Shown: piece after piece, positions 1 to 5,318 of the stretch
Layout: every line of letters begins with the position of its first letter
How positions within the stretch are numbered: position 1 is the stretch's first letter
Assembly (NCBI GenBank): GCA_025935445.1
Contig: JAICVG010000062.1
Span: 1-6,579 of the forward strand
Source of the DNA: Nitrososphaera sp.
Lineage (GTDB): Archaea > Thermoproteota > Nitrososphaeria > Nitrososphaerales > Nitrososphaeraceae
Length of the DNA: 6,579 nt
Direction: 5' to 3'
The notes under the pieces: model-generated
Told to the model about the DNA's origin: nothing
Seen by the model: the letters and a program-made list of their open reading frames with translations, nothing else
Database searches by the model: none
Position numbers and translations under genes: made by a program

Positions 1-573
1 CTGAACATATAATAGGCACAAAGTCGCCTACGCGGGTAAGGACTTTACAAATAGGTATAGGCGCTATCGCTATCTATCAATATCTGCAATCATTTTTCCC
101 GTTTTTGCAGTAGCTGCAACTTTCACAGTAGCTGCAATAATCTTACTTTTGTTTGGCATTGAACAGGTAGTTGCAGGAGTATTTCTCCACAAGCGTTCTC
201 GACTCACTCACATAGGCCTAGGCATACTAGTCATAATCCTTTCAAGCCTTGTGATGGTATATCCTCTTGCTAGTGCAACGCTAGTTGTATTCCTAGCCGC
301 CATAGCCTTACTGTTTAGCGGCGTTTCGAGCATAATTGCAGGTTTGACCAGAGGTGGAGGAAAGGTGGAGGAAAGACCACTACTACTAACAAAGGTTCAA
401 GGGCATTAAGCATTGGGGCAGGAGCTTTAGCTGTTGCCTTGTCAATTACGATAATGGTATCTCCAATGTTTGGAATAGCACTTGCAGGTTTCATAATTGG
501 AATAGCACTCCTAGTATATGGCATGAGGCTAGTTGTCACTGGAATATCAGGAAGGAAGGAGAGCCTGCTGTAA
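1..573 (+). pseudogene. DUF308/HdeD-like multi-spanning membrane protein, 5'-partial, broken by two frameshifts
   Basis: The 3' part of a gene entering from the left edge. Three successive frames together read as repeated DUF308 helix pairs. Positions 3-74 read EHIIGTKSPTRVRTLQ then IGIGAIAI. The reading then moves to the frame of 74-376, which contains LSISAIIFP, LLLFGIEQVVAG, HIGLGILVIILSS and SGVSSIIAG. It then moves to the frame ending at TAA 571-573, containing SIGAGALAVALS, GIALLVYGMRLVVTGISG and a GRKESLL end. Restoring one TATC unit near 71-78 and deleting one of the two 11-bp copies at 353-374 gives one open frame that aligns register-for-register between repeats (IGIGAIAI-LS against IGLGILVIILSS). 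At least three full helix pairs plus the end of an earlier one are visible, so the start lies outside the window. HdeD-like proteins are inner-membrane proteins of poorly known, stress-linked role. It lies 49 bp before the DUF308-GH5 gene and is paralogous to its membrane domain. It could be a real pseudogene, a phase-variable gene or an assembly error. Confidence 0.8.
353..374. repeat. 11-bp perfect tandem duplication causing a frameshift
   Basis: GGTGGAGGAAA occurs at 353-363 and again at 364-374; the period-11 match extends from 352 to 375. Eleven is not a multiple of three, so the second copy shifts the frame and leads to the TAA at 407-409. Removing one copy gives GLTRGGGKTTTTNKGSRA and joins the two halves of the DUF308 coding region. 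Confidence 0.9.
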
Positions 574-592
574 GATCCAAATTGTCTTTATG

Positions 593-604
593 AAATATTA
601 TATA
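593..604 (+). promoter_or_regulatory. TATA-box region of the DUF308-GH5 gene
   Basis: The AT-only run AAATATTATATA lies about 20-30 bp before the ATG at 623. At the usual archaeal TATA-to-start-site spacing, transcription would begin at or within a few bases of the ATG, so the mRNA is probably leaderless. No Shine-Dalgarno sequence is present (CTGACAATAATAG precedes the ATG), which agrees. Confidence 0.55.
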
Positions 605-622
605 GCAGCCTGACAATAATAG

Positions 623-3004
623 ATGAACAGGATAATTCGAAAAGATATGAAAAGTTTAGACGTTCATTCAACTTGGCATCGATGGTTTTGGCTGGTTCAA
701 ATTGCAGTAGGTGTCATTTGCATCTCGTTATCAATTTGGATAGTTTTTACTCCGCAGATTGGACCTTATGCTTTATTTTTCTTGGCTGGAATAGGTCTCA
801 TAGTTCTTGGGGCAGAAAGGATAGTCAGTGGAATAAGGGCTGAGAAAAGTAGACGCAAATATCGCATTCTCAATATAGGAATAGGGGCAGCTATCATTGC
901 CTTTTTCCTACCGGGCTTCATCGTTCCTGCTTTAGTTATAAATTGGCTTGTTCTCTTTCTGGGGTTTGGATTATTAGCCAATGGGGCATTGAGGATAATT
1001 GACGGGCTGAGAAAGCAGAAGAAACAAGACGAACCGCTTACATTTGCTTCTCTAGGCATGGGGATATTAATCACAGCTGTTGCTATCGCTGTCTTGGTAT
1101 TTCCACGGATAGGTGTAGCACTACTCATCATAATGACTGTAATAGCGTTGGCTGTTAGTGGAATACAAGTTATCATAGCTGGGATCAAAAACAGTCGATT
1201 GCGTTCAGATTCTACACCCCTATCAAAAATTGCCACTGGGGGTGAGAAATATCAGCAGCAACAACAACCTAATGGAAAAAGCATTTGGAAGAATGGCTCG
1301 TGGTTCAATGACGACCAAGGTAGATACCTTCTTTTTCGAGGAGTGAATTTTGCTTCCCGAACCAAGATGGCTCCTTATCTTCCACTAGCTCCCCTTGAAA
1401 CTAAAAACTTATCCCAACTCAATCTGAAGGAAGAGATCAAGTCAGTAGAACCAGAATTAGATCGGCTAAAAGACTTGGGATTTAATATTGTGCGCCTCTT
1501 GATTTCATGGAAAGCAATAGAACCTCGACCAAACACAAACCTTGATGAGCTCTTACCAGAAGGCAAACAGTATCTGACTTTGATAAAAGAAATAATTGAT
1601 GAACTACATGCAAGAAACCTTTACGTCTTTTTGGATTTTCATCAAGACATTGCTCATGAAGTCTATGGTGGAGACGGGTTCCCTGATTGGGCATTGGCAA
1701 TAGACAGAGAACACCAGCTACCAGAACCCTCCAACCTCCGAGACAAAAAATGGATGATAAAGTATGTTACCAACAAATCTCTGAAAAAAACTCTCACATC
1801 CTTTTGGCGAAATGACCTTACACATATAGATGGAGAGAATAAGCTTGAACACTTTCCTGTAAGAACACATTTGGAGAAAACAATAGGCCAGACAGCAAAA
1901 TTCTTCCGCTCGCTAAATAACGGTGCAGGTCATCCTGCAATCTTGGGAATTGAACCCTTTAACGAGCCAAATCCCGTGGGATTGCCAAAGGAGCAGTTTG
2001 AACAAGACTTTCTTGTAGACTATTATCGTAACGTAGATTTAGAAATAAGAAAGTTTGATCCTGATGTGTTTATTTTTATGGAACCTAACGTGGGCTGGAC
2101 TATACCCTCTTCAAATGCAGAAGGTGGCGATAAAAGCAAGCTTAATTTACTTACGTCAGGTCCCTTTTCTGCTAAAGACTCCTTCAATTTAGATCTGGTT
2201 AAAAATGTGATGGTAGATGGAAAGGTGAAGCAGATACAATTGAATACTTTTTTACCAAAGAACTTAAGCTCCGTTTCCACTTTTGCGCAAAACGGTGTCC
2301 TTTCGGTTCATTACTACGATATGATAGCTATAGCTAGCTCACTTGCTGACTCATATGTGAGTATTCCCGAAAACATGTATAGGTACAAGAGAGAGTGGCC
2401 ACAAATTTTTGCGCAGTTGGCTAATGCTGCTAGGGAACGCAACCTCATACCGTTTCTGACAGAATTTGGTGGATCTCAAGAAGCAGAACAAGTAGGAGAG
2501 TATTTGAACCTGAATTATGAGCAAATAGAAGCCCACCTTCTCAATGCAACTATATGGAATTATGATCTTTACCACACAAAAGAGGGCAAGGATAATTGGA
2601 ACCTTGAGAACTTTTCTCTGCTGGGGCCCAATAGGACACCTCGAAACCTAGATGCTGTAGCCCGCCCATATCCTATGCGTAGCTCAGCAGAGCCGGTACT
2701 GCTGTTCTTTGACATTGAATCCAAATATGCCACAATAGTCCTAAAGGGCAAAGTCGTAGAGGCTCCTACAGTTATCTACATACCTTTCAATATTCATTAT
2801 GCACCTGAATTTTCAGTTTGGGCTACTACCAGTAAACAAATAAAATGGGACAAAGATAATCAGCTTCTATATTGGTATCCTGCAAAGGAACGAACACTAA
2901 ACCAGATAATAATTGGTAAAAGCAGGAGCTTAGATACTAGTGTATTGCCTAAAGAAGCAAGAGATCTAGCAAGTGAGGTTACCCTCGTTGGTTCCTTTAG
3001 CTAA
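623..3004 (+). CDS. DUF308/HdeD-like membrane domain fused to an endoglycoceramidase-like GH5 glycoside hydrolase
   Basis: 793 residues. Residues 21-187 form six helices in three pairs (about 21-43, 48-70, 82-100, 103-125, 141-160, 163-187) with DUF308 motifs such as GAERIVSGI and GIQVIIAGI. A polar linker with QQQQQ (211-215) follows. From about 228 there is a GH5 (clan GH-A) barrel: RGVNFA (239-244), LGFNIVRLLISWKAIEP, DFHQD (338-342), GDGFPDWA, NEP with acid/base Glu448, VHYYD (His563) and TEFGG with nucleophile Glu614. The DFHQD and GDGFPDWA segments resemble endoglycoceramidase-like GH5 members. A beta-rich C-terminal domain (about 680-770), as in those enzymes, completes it. All catalytic residues expected by eye are present. 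Expected role: hydrolysis of a beta-glycosidic bond, perhaps in a glycolipid head group; the substrate is unknown. Loops between helices 2-3 and 4-5 are rich in Lys/Arg and outer loops nearly lack them, so the enzyme domain is predicted to be cytoplasmic. The ATG at 623 suits the TATA box; Met9 (647) is an alternative. Confidence 0.93.
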   Translation: MNRIIRKDMKSLDVHSTWHRWFWLVQIAVGVICISLSIWIVFTPQIGPYALFFLAGIGLIVLGAERIVSGIRAEKSRRKYRILNIGIGAAIIAFFLPGFIVPALVINWLVLFLGFGLLANGALRIIDGLRKQKKQDEPLTFASLGMGILITAVAIAVLVFPRIGVALLIIMTVIALAVSGIQVIIAGIKNSRLRSDSTPLSKIATGGEKYQQQQQPNGKSIWKNGSWFNDDQGRYLLFRGVNFASRTKMAPYLPLAPLETKNLSQLNLKEEIKSVEPELDRLKDLGFNIVRLLISWKAIEPRPNTNLDELLPEGKQYLTLIKEIIDELHARNLYVFLDFHQDIAHEVYGGDGFPDWALAIDREHQLPEPSNLRDKKWMIKYVTNKSLKKTLTSFWRNDLTHIDGENKLEHFPVRTHLEKTIGQTAKFFRSLNNGAGHPAILGIEPFNEPNPVGLPKEQFEQDFLVDYYRNVDLEIRKFDPDVFIFMEPNVGWTIPSSNAEGGDKSKLNLLTSGPFSAKDSFNLDLVKNVMVDGKVKQIQLNTFLPKNLSSVSTFAQNGVLSVHYYDMIAIASSLADSYVSIPENMYRYKREWPQIFAQLANAARERNLIPFLTEFGGSQEAEQVGEYLNLNYEQIEAHLLNATIWNYDLYHTKEGKDNWNLENFSLLGPNRTPRNLDAVARPYPMRSSAEPVLLFFDIESKYATIVLKGKVVEAPTVIYIPFNIHYAPEFSVWATTSKQIKWDKDNQLLYWYPAKERTLNQIIIGKSRSLDTSVLPKEARDLASEVTLVGSFS

Positions 3005-3079
3005 TAATAATCGATATTTTGATGCACACAGTATCAAAAACAACTAATACGCTGGAAAATCTTTTGCAGATGGGTAGGG

Positions 3080-3199
3080 ATGTCCCTAAGAAAGAAGAAG
3101 AAAAAATTTACACTGATCCCTTTTTTAGCACTTGCACTCTTCTTCTTCTTATACTGTGTGTGTTCTATTCTCGAACACATTGGGAGCGCTACAGCCTAG
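3080..3199 (+). CDS. Small signal-peptide-like or single-helix membrane peptide (39 aa)
   Basis: ATG at 3080 opens a 39-codon frame ending at TAG 3197-3199. The peptide starts MSLRKKKKK, followed by a hydrophobic stretch of about 20 residues (FTLIPFLALALFFFLY), then CVCSILEH and an IGSATA end. This is the layout of a signal peptide (basic n-region, hydrophobic core, small residues) with no mature protein, or of a tiny membrane protein. A longer frame at 3019-3225 overlaps it (start TTG or ATG 3022), but its product is less protein-like. After the TAG the same frame stays open to about 3325 without a recognisable domain, so a truncated secreted protein is possible. The AT-rich run CGATATTTT at 3012-3020 could be a promoter. 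Coding status is uncertain. Confidence 0.3.
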   Translation: MSLRKKKKKFTLIPFLALALFFFLYCVCSILEHIGSATA

Positions 3200-3429
3200 A
3201 ATTTCAAATGTATCTTTACTATTGATCTTGGAAAGTATGTCCGCCATCTTCACTCTCTTCGCCCTGCCAATTTGAGTATGGATTTGCAGGTCTTCTGGTG
3301 GAGATACTTGCTTCTCAGTTGAGATAGCACCTCTGCACTCATATCAGAAGCATAAATATTATTCCTAGTCTTGAATAGAAGGAAGATGCATCTTTCATTC
3401 TCTATAACACAATTGCCTTGTCTTTCGTA

Positions 3430-3447
3430 ACAATGCCCCTGCATTGT
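3430..3447. other. Short perfect hairpin (7-bp stem, 4-nt loop)
   Basis: ACAATGC (3430-3436) pairs perfectly with GCATTGT (3441-3447) around the loop CCCT. It sits about 40 bp before the TATA box of the DUF1622 gene. No T-run follows on the plus strand, so a terminator role is not supported. It could be a protein-binding dyad or chance. Confidence 0.35.
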
Positions 3448-3486
3448 CTCTATATTACTTATTTATGTTCGAATCATACCTAATGC

Positions 3487-3494
3487 ATATAATT
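3487..3494 (+). promoter_or_regulatory. TATA box of the DUF1622 gene
   Basis: ATATAATT lies about 35 bp before the TTG start at 3526. The usual spacing puts the transcription start near 3515, giving a leader of roughly 10 nt without a Shine-Dalgarno sequence. Confidence 0.5.
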
Positions 3495-3525
3495 TCTACA
3501 TAGTTTCTAACTAAACGTTTCTGAT

Positions 3526-3924
3526 TTGTCAATAGAGAGCGGTGTCGAGGCGGTCGAAGGGTCGTCAGAATCATTGGAACCTTTCATACATCAAATTATC
3601 CAATACATTACTACTGGGATAGACGCTGCAGCTGCCATAATCATCGGAATATCAGTGGTCATTGCATTTATTGGATATATCAGGACTTTGTACAGACATC
3701 AAAAAGGACAAGTCGAGAAGGGAGATGCTGTCAGGTTTCGTTTGGCAGGGGGCTTGCTTTTGGCGCTTGATTTAGTGGTTGGCAGCGACATATTGACGAC
3801 TATCCTAGATCCAAATGCAGAGGAACTTATCAGGCTGTCCGTAATTGTTGCGGTAAGAATAATATTAGGATGGTCCTTGTCAAAGGAAATAAGCGGTCAC
3901 TCGGAAGACCTCTTGAGAAAGTAA
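3526..3924 (+). CDS. DUF1622 family membrane protein
   Basis: 132 residues with an acidic N-terminus (MSIESGVEAVEGSSESLEP) and three hydrophobic segments, at about 31-53, 72-93 and 101-119. The stretch RFRLAGGLLLALDLVVGSDI followed by TTILDP, and then RLSVIVAVRIILGWSL before KEI, match the DUF1622 pattern of a conserved Leu-rich helix ending in an Asp before a Thr-rich turn, then an Arg-containing helix. The length is normal for the family, whose function is unknown. The start is TTG at 3526: the frame is closed by TAA at 3508-3510 and no ATG or GTG lies between. A TATA box sits at suitable distance. It appears monocistronic: the next 390 bp contain no gene. By established knowledge the family is widespread in bacteria and archaea as a small integral membrane protein; no partner can be inferred from this context. 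Confidence 0.85.
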   Translation: MSIESGVEAVEGSSESLEPFIHQIIQYITTGIDAAAAIIIGISVVIAFIGYIRTLYRHQKGQVEKGDAVRFRLAGGLLLALDLVVGSDILTTILDPNAEELIRLSVIVAVRIILGWSLSKEISGHSEDLLRK

Positions 3925-3974
3925 GTATAACAAGCTATGACACATCACAAACAACGATGGGGGAGAGAGACACC

Positions 3975-4016
3975 TACACACATGCACACATGCACATATA
4001 CACACATACATACACA
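3975..4016. repeat. CA/TA-rich tract with 42 bp of strict purine-pyrimidine alternation
   Basis: From T3975 to A4016 every base alternates pyrimidine and purine without exception, built from CA, TG and TA steps (ACACACATGCACACATGCAC and onward). The preceding CT and the following AG break the pattern. Such runs are the classical substrate for left-handed Z-DNA and for slippage. Whether it has a role here is unknown. Confidence 0.85.
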
Positions 4017-4252
4017 GAGATAGATAGACAGACACACAAAAACATACAAACGTACTCATCTGCATTAAGCTATAACAAGCCCAATTCTAAGGTCGCGTAT
4101 ATCCTGTCTGAACGCGCCTATCTGCTTTGCATGCATAATAGGTCCTTTGCCACTCGCCGAGGTAACGACAAGGAAGGAGCGCTAATGATATATTATGAGA
4201 CAATCGTCCCTAACGCAGGATTTACTAACCAATCACGTGCTCAGAGCTTGTA

Positions 4253-4260
4253 ATTATATA
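4253..4260 (+). promoter_or_regulatory. TATA box, candidate promoter of the duplicated-repeat gene
   Basis: ATTATATA lies about 55-60 bp before the ATG at 4315, implying a leader of about 30 nt. A second AT-rich run, AATATTTTTA at about 4279-4288, is spaced for a nearly leaderless start at 4315. The sequence ATTATATAGCGGCT closely matches ATTATATAGCAGCC before the DUF308-GH5 gene. Confidence 0.45.
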
Positions 4261-4314
4261 GCGGCTTTAGGTTCCAGAATATTTTTAGCCTACTATGCCG
4301 AGCCAACAATTACA

Positions 4315-4698
4315 ATGCTCATAGTTGAGAAAGCAATTACGAATAAAATGGTGGAAGAAAAAATTAAAGAGTTGAAGCCTATCCACCCAGAACTTGCCCA
4401 AGTAGCTGAAACAATACATAAGATGGACCTTAAGGAGACAGTAAATGCCATTCTTGTGATTGACGCATTAGAAGCCTTACTGAAGGTTCACGCCATGCGC
4501 GAAGCACGAGGAACAGCTCTTTCTGATGAAACGGCAGCCAACATCGTTAAGGAGTTAAAGCCTAAGCATCCAATCCTAGCTGCTGTTATTGAAAGAGGAC
4601 ATAAAATGGATTTGAAAGAGACTTTCGCCGCCCTGATTGTCATTGATGCCCTTAAAAGATTATTAAAAATCCATGCTGCAAGGCTAGCTACTGACTAG
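4315..4698 (+). CDS. Small helical protein made of two 61-residue repeats, function unknown
   Basis: I do not recognise a family. From ATG 4315 the product has 127 residues, soluble and mostly helical in appearance, with no signal peptide. Two copies of one unit follow each other in perfect 61-residue register: ELKPIHPELA (19-28) with ELKPKHPILA (80-89), HKMDLKET (35-42) with HKMDLKET (96-103), and VIDAL (48-52) with VIDAL (109-113). By eye 31 of 46 aligned residues (19-64 against 80-125) are identical. Each copy reads as an ELKP.HP turn, a helix, MDLKET as a possible helix cap, then an amphipathic Leu/Ile helix ending LLK.HA. A longer frame runs back to an ATG at 4195, but the TATA boxes lie inside that extension and the repeat starts right after Met 4315, so I chose 4315. 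It is followed by a hairpin plus T-run and looks monocistronic. A structural, dimer-like or ligand-binding helical bundle is possible; no function can be assigned. Confidence 0.7.
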   Translation: MLIVEKAITNKMVEEKIKELKPIHPELAQVAETIHKMDLKETVNAILVIDALEALLKVHAMREARGTALSDETAANIVKELKPKHPILAAVIERGHKMDLKETFAALIVIDALKRLLKIHAARLATD

Positions 4699-4726
4699 AC
4701 AGTTAGCTAACTTTCAATATTTTTTT
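4685..4726 (+). terminator. Hairpin plus T-run terminator
   Basis: TAGCTACTG (4685-4693) pairs with CAGTTAGCTA (4700-4709), nine pairs with one bulged T and a 6-nt loop. A run of seven T (4720-4726) follows. The stem overlaps the stop codon of the duplicated-repeat gene (TAG 4696-4698). Archaeal termination depends mainly on the U-tract; the hairpin may be incidental. Confidence 0.6.
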
Positions 4727-4903
4727 GAATTTGCTAAGTGCGTCTAAAACTTTGCTCTTGTAATATTCCGCTGGAGGGCGATAATTATTTCTTAGGAAAA
4801 TATTTTTCCCTACACGTCCACTGAGCATGTCTATGATTTCAGACTCTATCCCTGATTGCTATACTTTCACATCCATTCCTGGTGCGCCTCATTCGCATCC
4901 AGG

Positions 4904-5080
4904 ATGCCTGCTCAGCTAGACGCACAACAGGCTATGCCATGGTTCGGACTTACAGAGCGCATCCTCGTCCATGGCTCCATGCTGTGGGTGGCAGTCCTAG
5001 CCATAGTCCTGTTGCGTGAAGAAATTGATAGAAGAGCGATGTTATTGAAAGCATCATCCTCACAGTACACTGCTCCTTGA
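4904..5080 (+). CDS. Small one-helix membrane protein, possible remnant of a DUF998 C-terminus
   Basis: From ATG 4904 the product is 58 residues. PWFGLTERI is followed by the hydrophobic segment MLWVAVLAIVLL (about residues 25-36) and a charged tail, REEIDRR. The pattern of a Gly-Leu-x-Glu-Arg turn, then a Trp-containing last helix, recalls the C-terminal end of DUF998 membrane proteins; this is from memory and unproven. If so, the earlier helices are missing, since neither the same frame upstream (open from about 4856) nor the other frames there show them. A weak TATA-like CTATACTT at 4859-4866 precedes it. It could therefore be a small functional membrane peptide or the stump of a decayed gene. 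No Shine-Dalgarno sequence is visible. Confidence 0.45.
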   Translation: MPAQLDAQQAMPWFGLTERILVHGSMLWVAVLAIVLLREEIDRRAMLLKASSSQYTAP

Positions 5081-5110
5081 CAAAGTGAGAAAAAAACTAT
5101 CAGCTACAAA

Positions 5111-5117
5111 TATTATA
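5111..5117 (+). promoter_or_regulatory. TATA-like sequence before the paired hairpins
   Basis: TATTATA within AAATATTATACTCC. The typical spacing would place a transcription start near 5140, inside the first hairpin, so it may drive a short RNA or be incidental. Confidence 0.25.
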
Positions 5118-5122
5118 CTCCA

Positions 5123-5150
5123 ATTGAAGGACGTGTATTCACGTCCCAAT
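5123..5150. promoter_or_regulatory. Inverted repeat, operator-like dyad or RNA hairpin
   Basis: GGACGTG (5129-5135) and CACGTCC (5140-5146) form a perfect 7-bp dyad around TATT. The arms extend with ATTG (5123-5126) and CAAT (5147-5150) if AA is bulged, giving eleven pairs. No T-run follows, so a terminator is not supported. An 18-bp dyad with a short spacer suits a dimeric regulator. Confidence 0.55.
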
Positions 5151-5159
5151 CTAATAGCC

Positions 5160-5195
5160 AGCCGTGTCCATAAGTTACTGCTTTATGGTACAGCT
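5160..5195. other. Second hairpin, candidate structured RNA element
   Basis: The outer stem is AGC (5160-5162) with GCT (5193-5195), then TGT (5165-5167) with ACA (5190-5192), CCATAA (5168-5173) with TTATGG (5183-5188), and G5174 with C5181. Bulges are CG, T5182 and T5189; the loop is TTACTG. Thirteen pairs over 36 nt, nine bases after the preceding dyad. Confidence 0.4.
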
Positions 5196-5233
5196 GAAAA
5201 GGTCATCTTATATCAAACTCACTCACTCAGCAT

Positions 5234-5240
5234 TATAAAA
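5234..5240 (+). promoter_or_regulatory. Upstream TATA box of the secreted-protein gene
   Basis: TATAAAA within CATTATAAAATAGC, about 81 bp before the ATG at 5315. The identical heptamer recurs 33 bp downstream, suggesting tandem promoters. Confidence 0.4.
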
Positions 5241-5266
5241 TAGCTTTTACTGAAAGTCGATGCTAC

Positions 5267-5273
5267 TATAAAA
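5267..5273 (+). promoter_or_regulatory. Proximal TATA box of the secreted-protein gene
   Basis: TATAAAA within CTACTATAAAACAATC, 48 bp before the ATG at 5315. The expected transcription start is near 5293-5297, either at the ATG of an 8-codon leader ORF (5292) or leaving a leader of about 20 nt. Confidence 0.55.
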
Positions 5274-5291
5274 CAATCGCAGATCTCATAA

Positions 5292-5318
5292 ATGGTAACG
5301 AAACAGAGAGATGTATGA
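5292..5318 (+). other. 8-codon leader ORF overlapping the downstream start (ATGA)
   Basis: ATG 5292 reads MVTKQRDV and stops at TGA 5316-5318, which overlaps the ATG 5315-5317 of the next gene as ATGA. The proximal TATA box is placed so that a transcript could begin near this ATG. Too short to prove as coding. Confidence 0.25.

Larger units (their letters stand above)
3200..3525. other. Intergenic region, no convincing gene
   Basis: Between the small ORF and the DUF1622 gene I see no recognisable protein. A minus-strand frame (3444 to 3250, 64 codons, start MQGHCYERQ, end KLAGRRE) has an AT-rich CATAAATAAG about 20 bp before its ATG, but no known motif and an unconvincing composition. A short hairpin at 3430-3447 and the DUF1622 promoter lie at the right end. 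GTTCGAATC at about 3469-3477 mimics a tRNA T-loop, but no cloverleaf fits around it. Confidence 0.5.
3925..4314. other. Gene-free stretch with CA-rich low-complexity DNA
   Basis: No convincing gene. The plus-strand frame at 3870-4253 translates mostly to low-complexity Thr/His/Tyr/Ile from the CA repeats and overlaps the end of the DUF1622 gene, so I treat it as spurious. The stretch has a GA run (about 3961-3970), an alternating purine/pyrimidine tract (3975-4016), a GATA/GACA-rich run up to about 4050, then mixed sequence including the palindrome TGCATGCA, and finally the promoter of the duplicated-repeat gene. Confidence 0.6.

Noticed and set aside
766..1236. 156-codon minus-strand frame
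   Set aside because: Lies opposite the DUF308 helices of the intact fusion gene; an antisense shadow of hydrophobic coding sequence.
3250..3444. 64-codon minus-strand frame with an AT-rich box before its ATG
   Set aside because: No recognisable motif, mixed composition, and the region otherwise looks non-coding; kept only as a mention in the intergenic entry.
3405..3480. tRNA gene suggested by GTTCGAATC at about 3469-3477
   Set aside because: The T-stem is imperfect (TTATG/CATAC) and no acceptor, D or anticodon arms fit upstream; TTCGAA is simply a palindrome here.
3870..4253. 127-codon plus-strand frame
   Set aside because: It starts inside the DUF1622 gene and its middle is a translation of the CA/GATA low-complexity tract; no protein-like composition.
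4795..4809. GGAAAA-TAT-TTTTCC hairpin as a terminator
   Set aside because: Short AT-rich stem with no flanking gene end close by; the terminator at 4685-4726 already explains the upstream gene.
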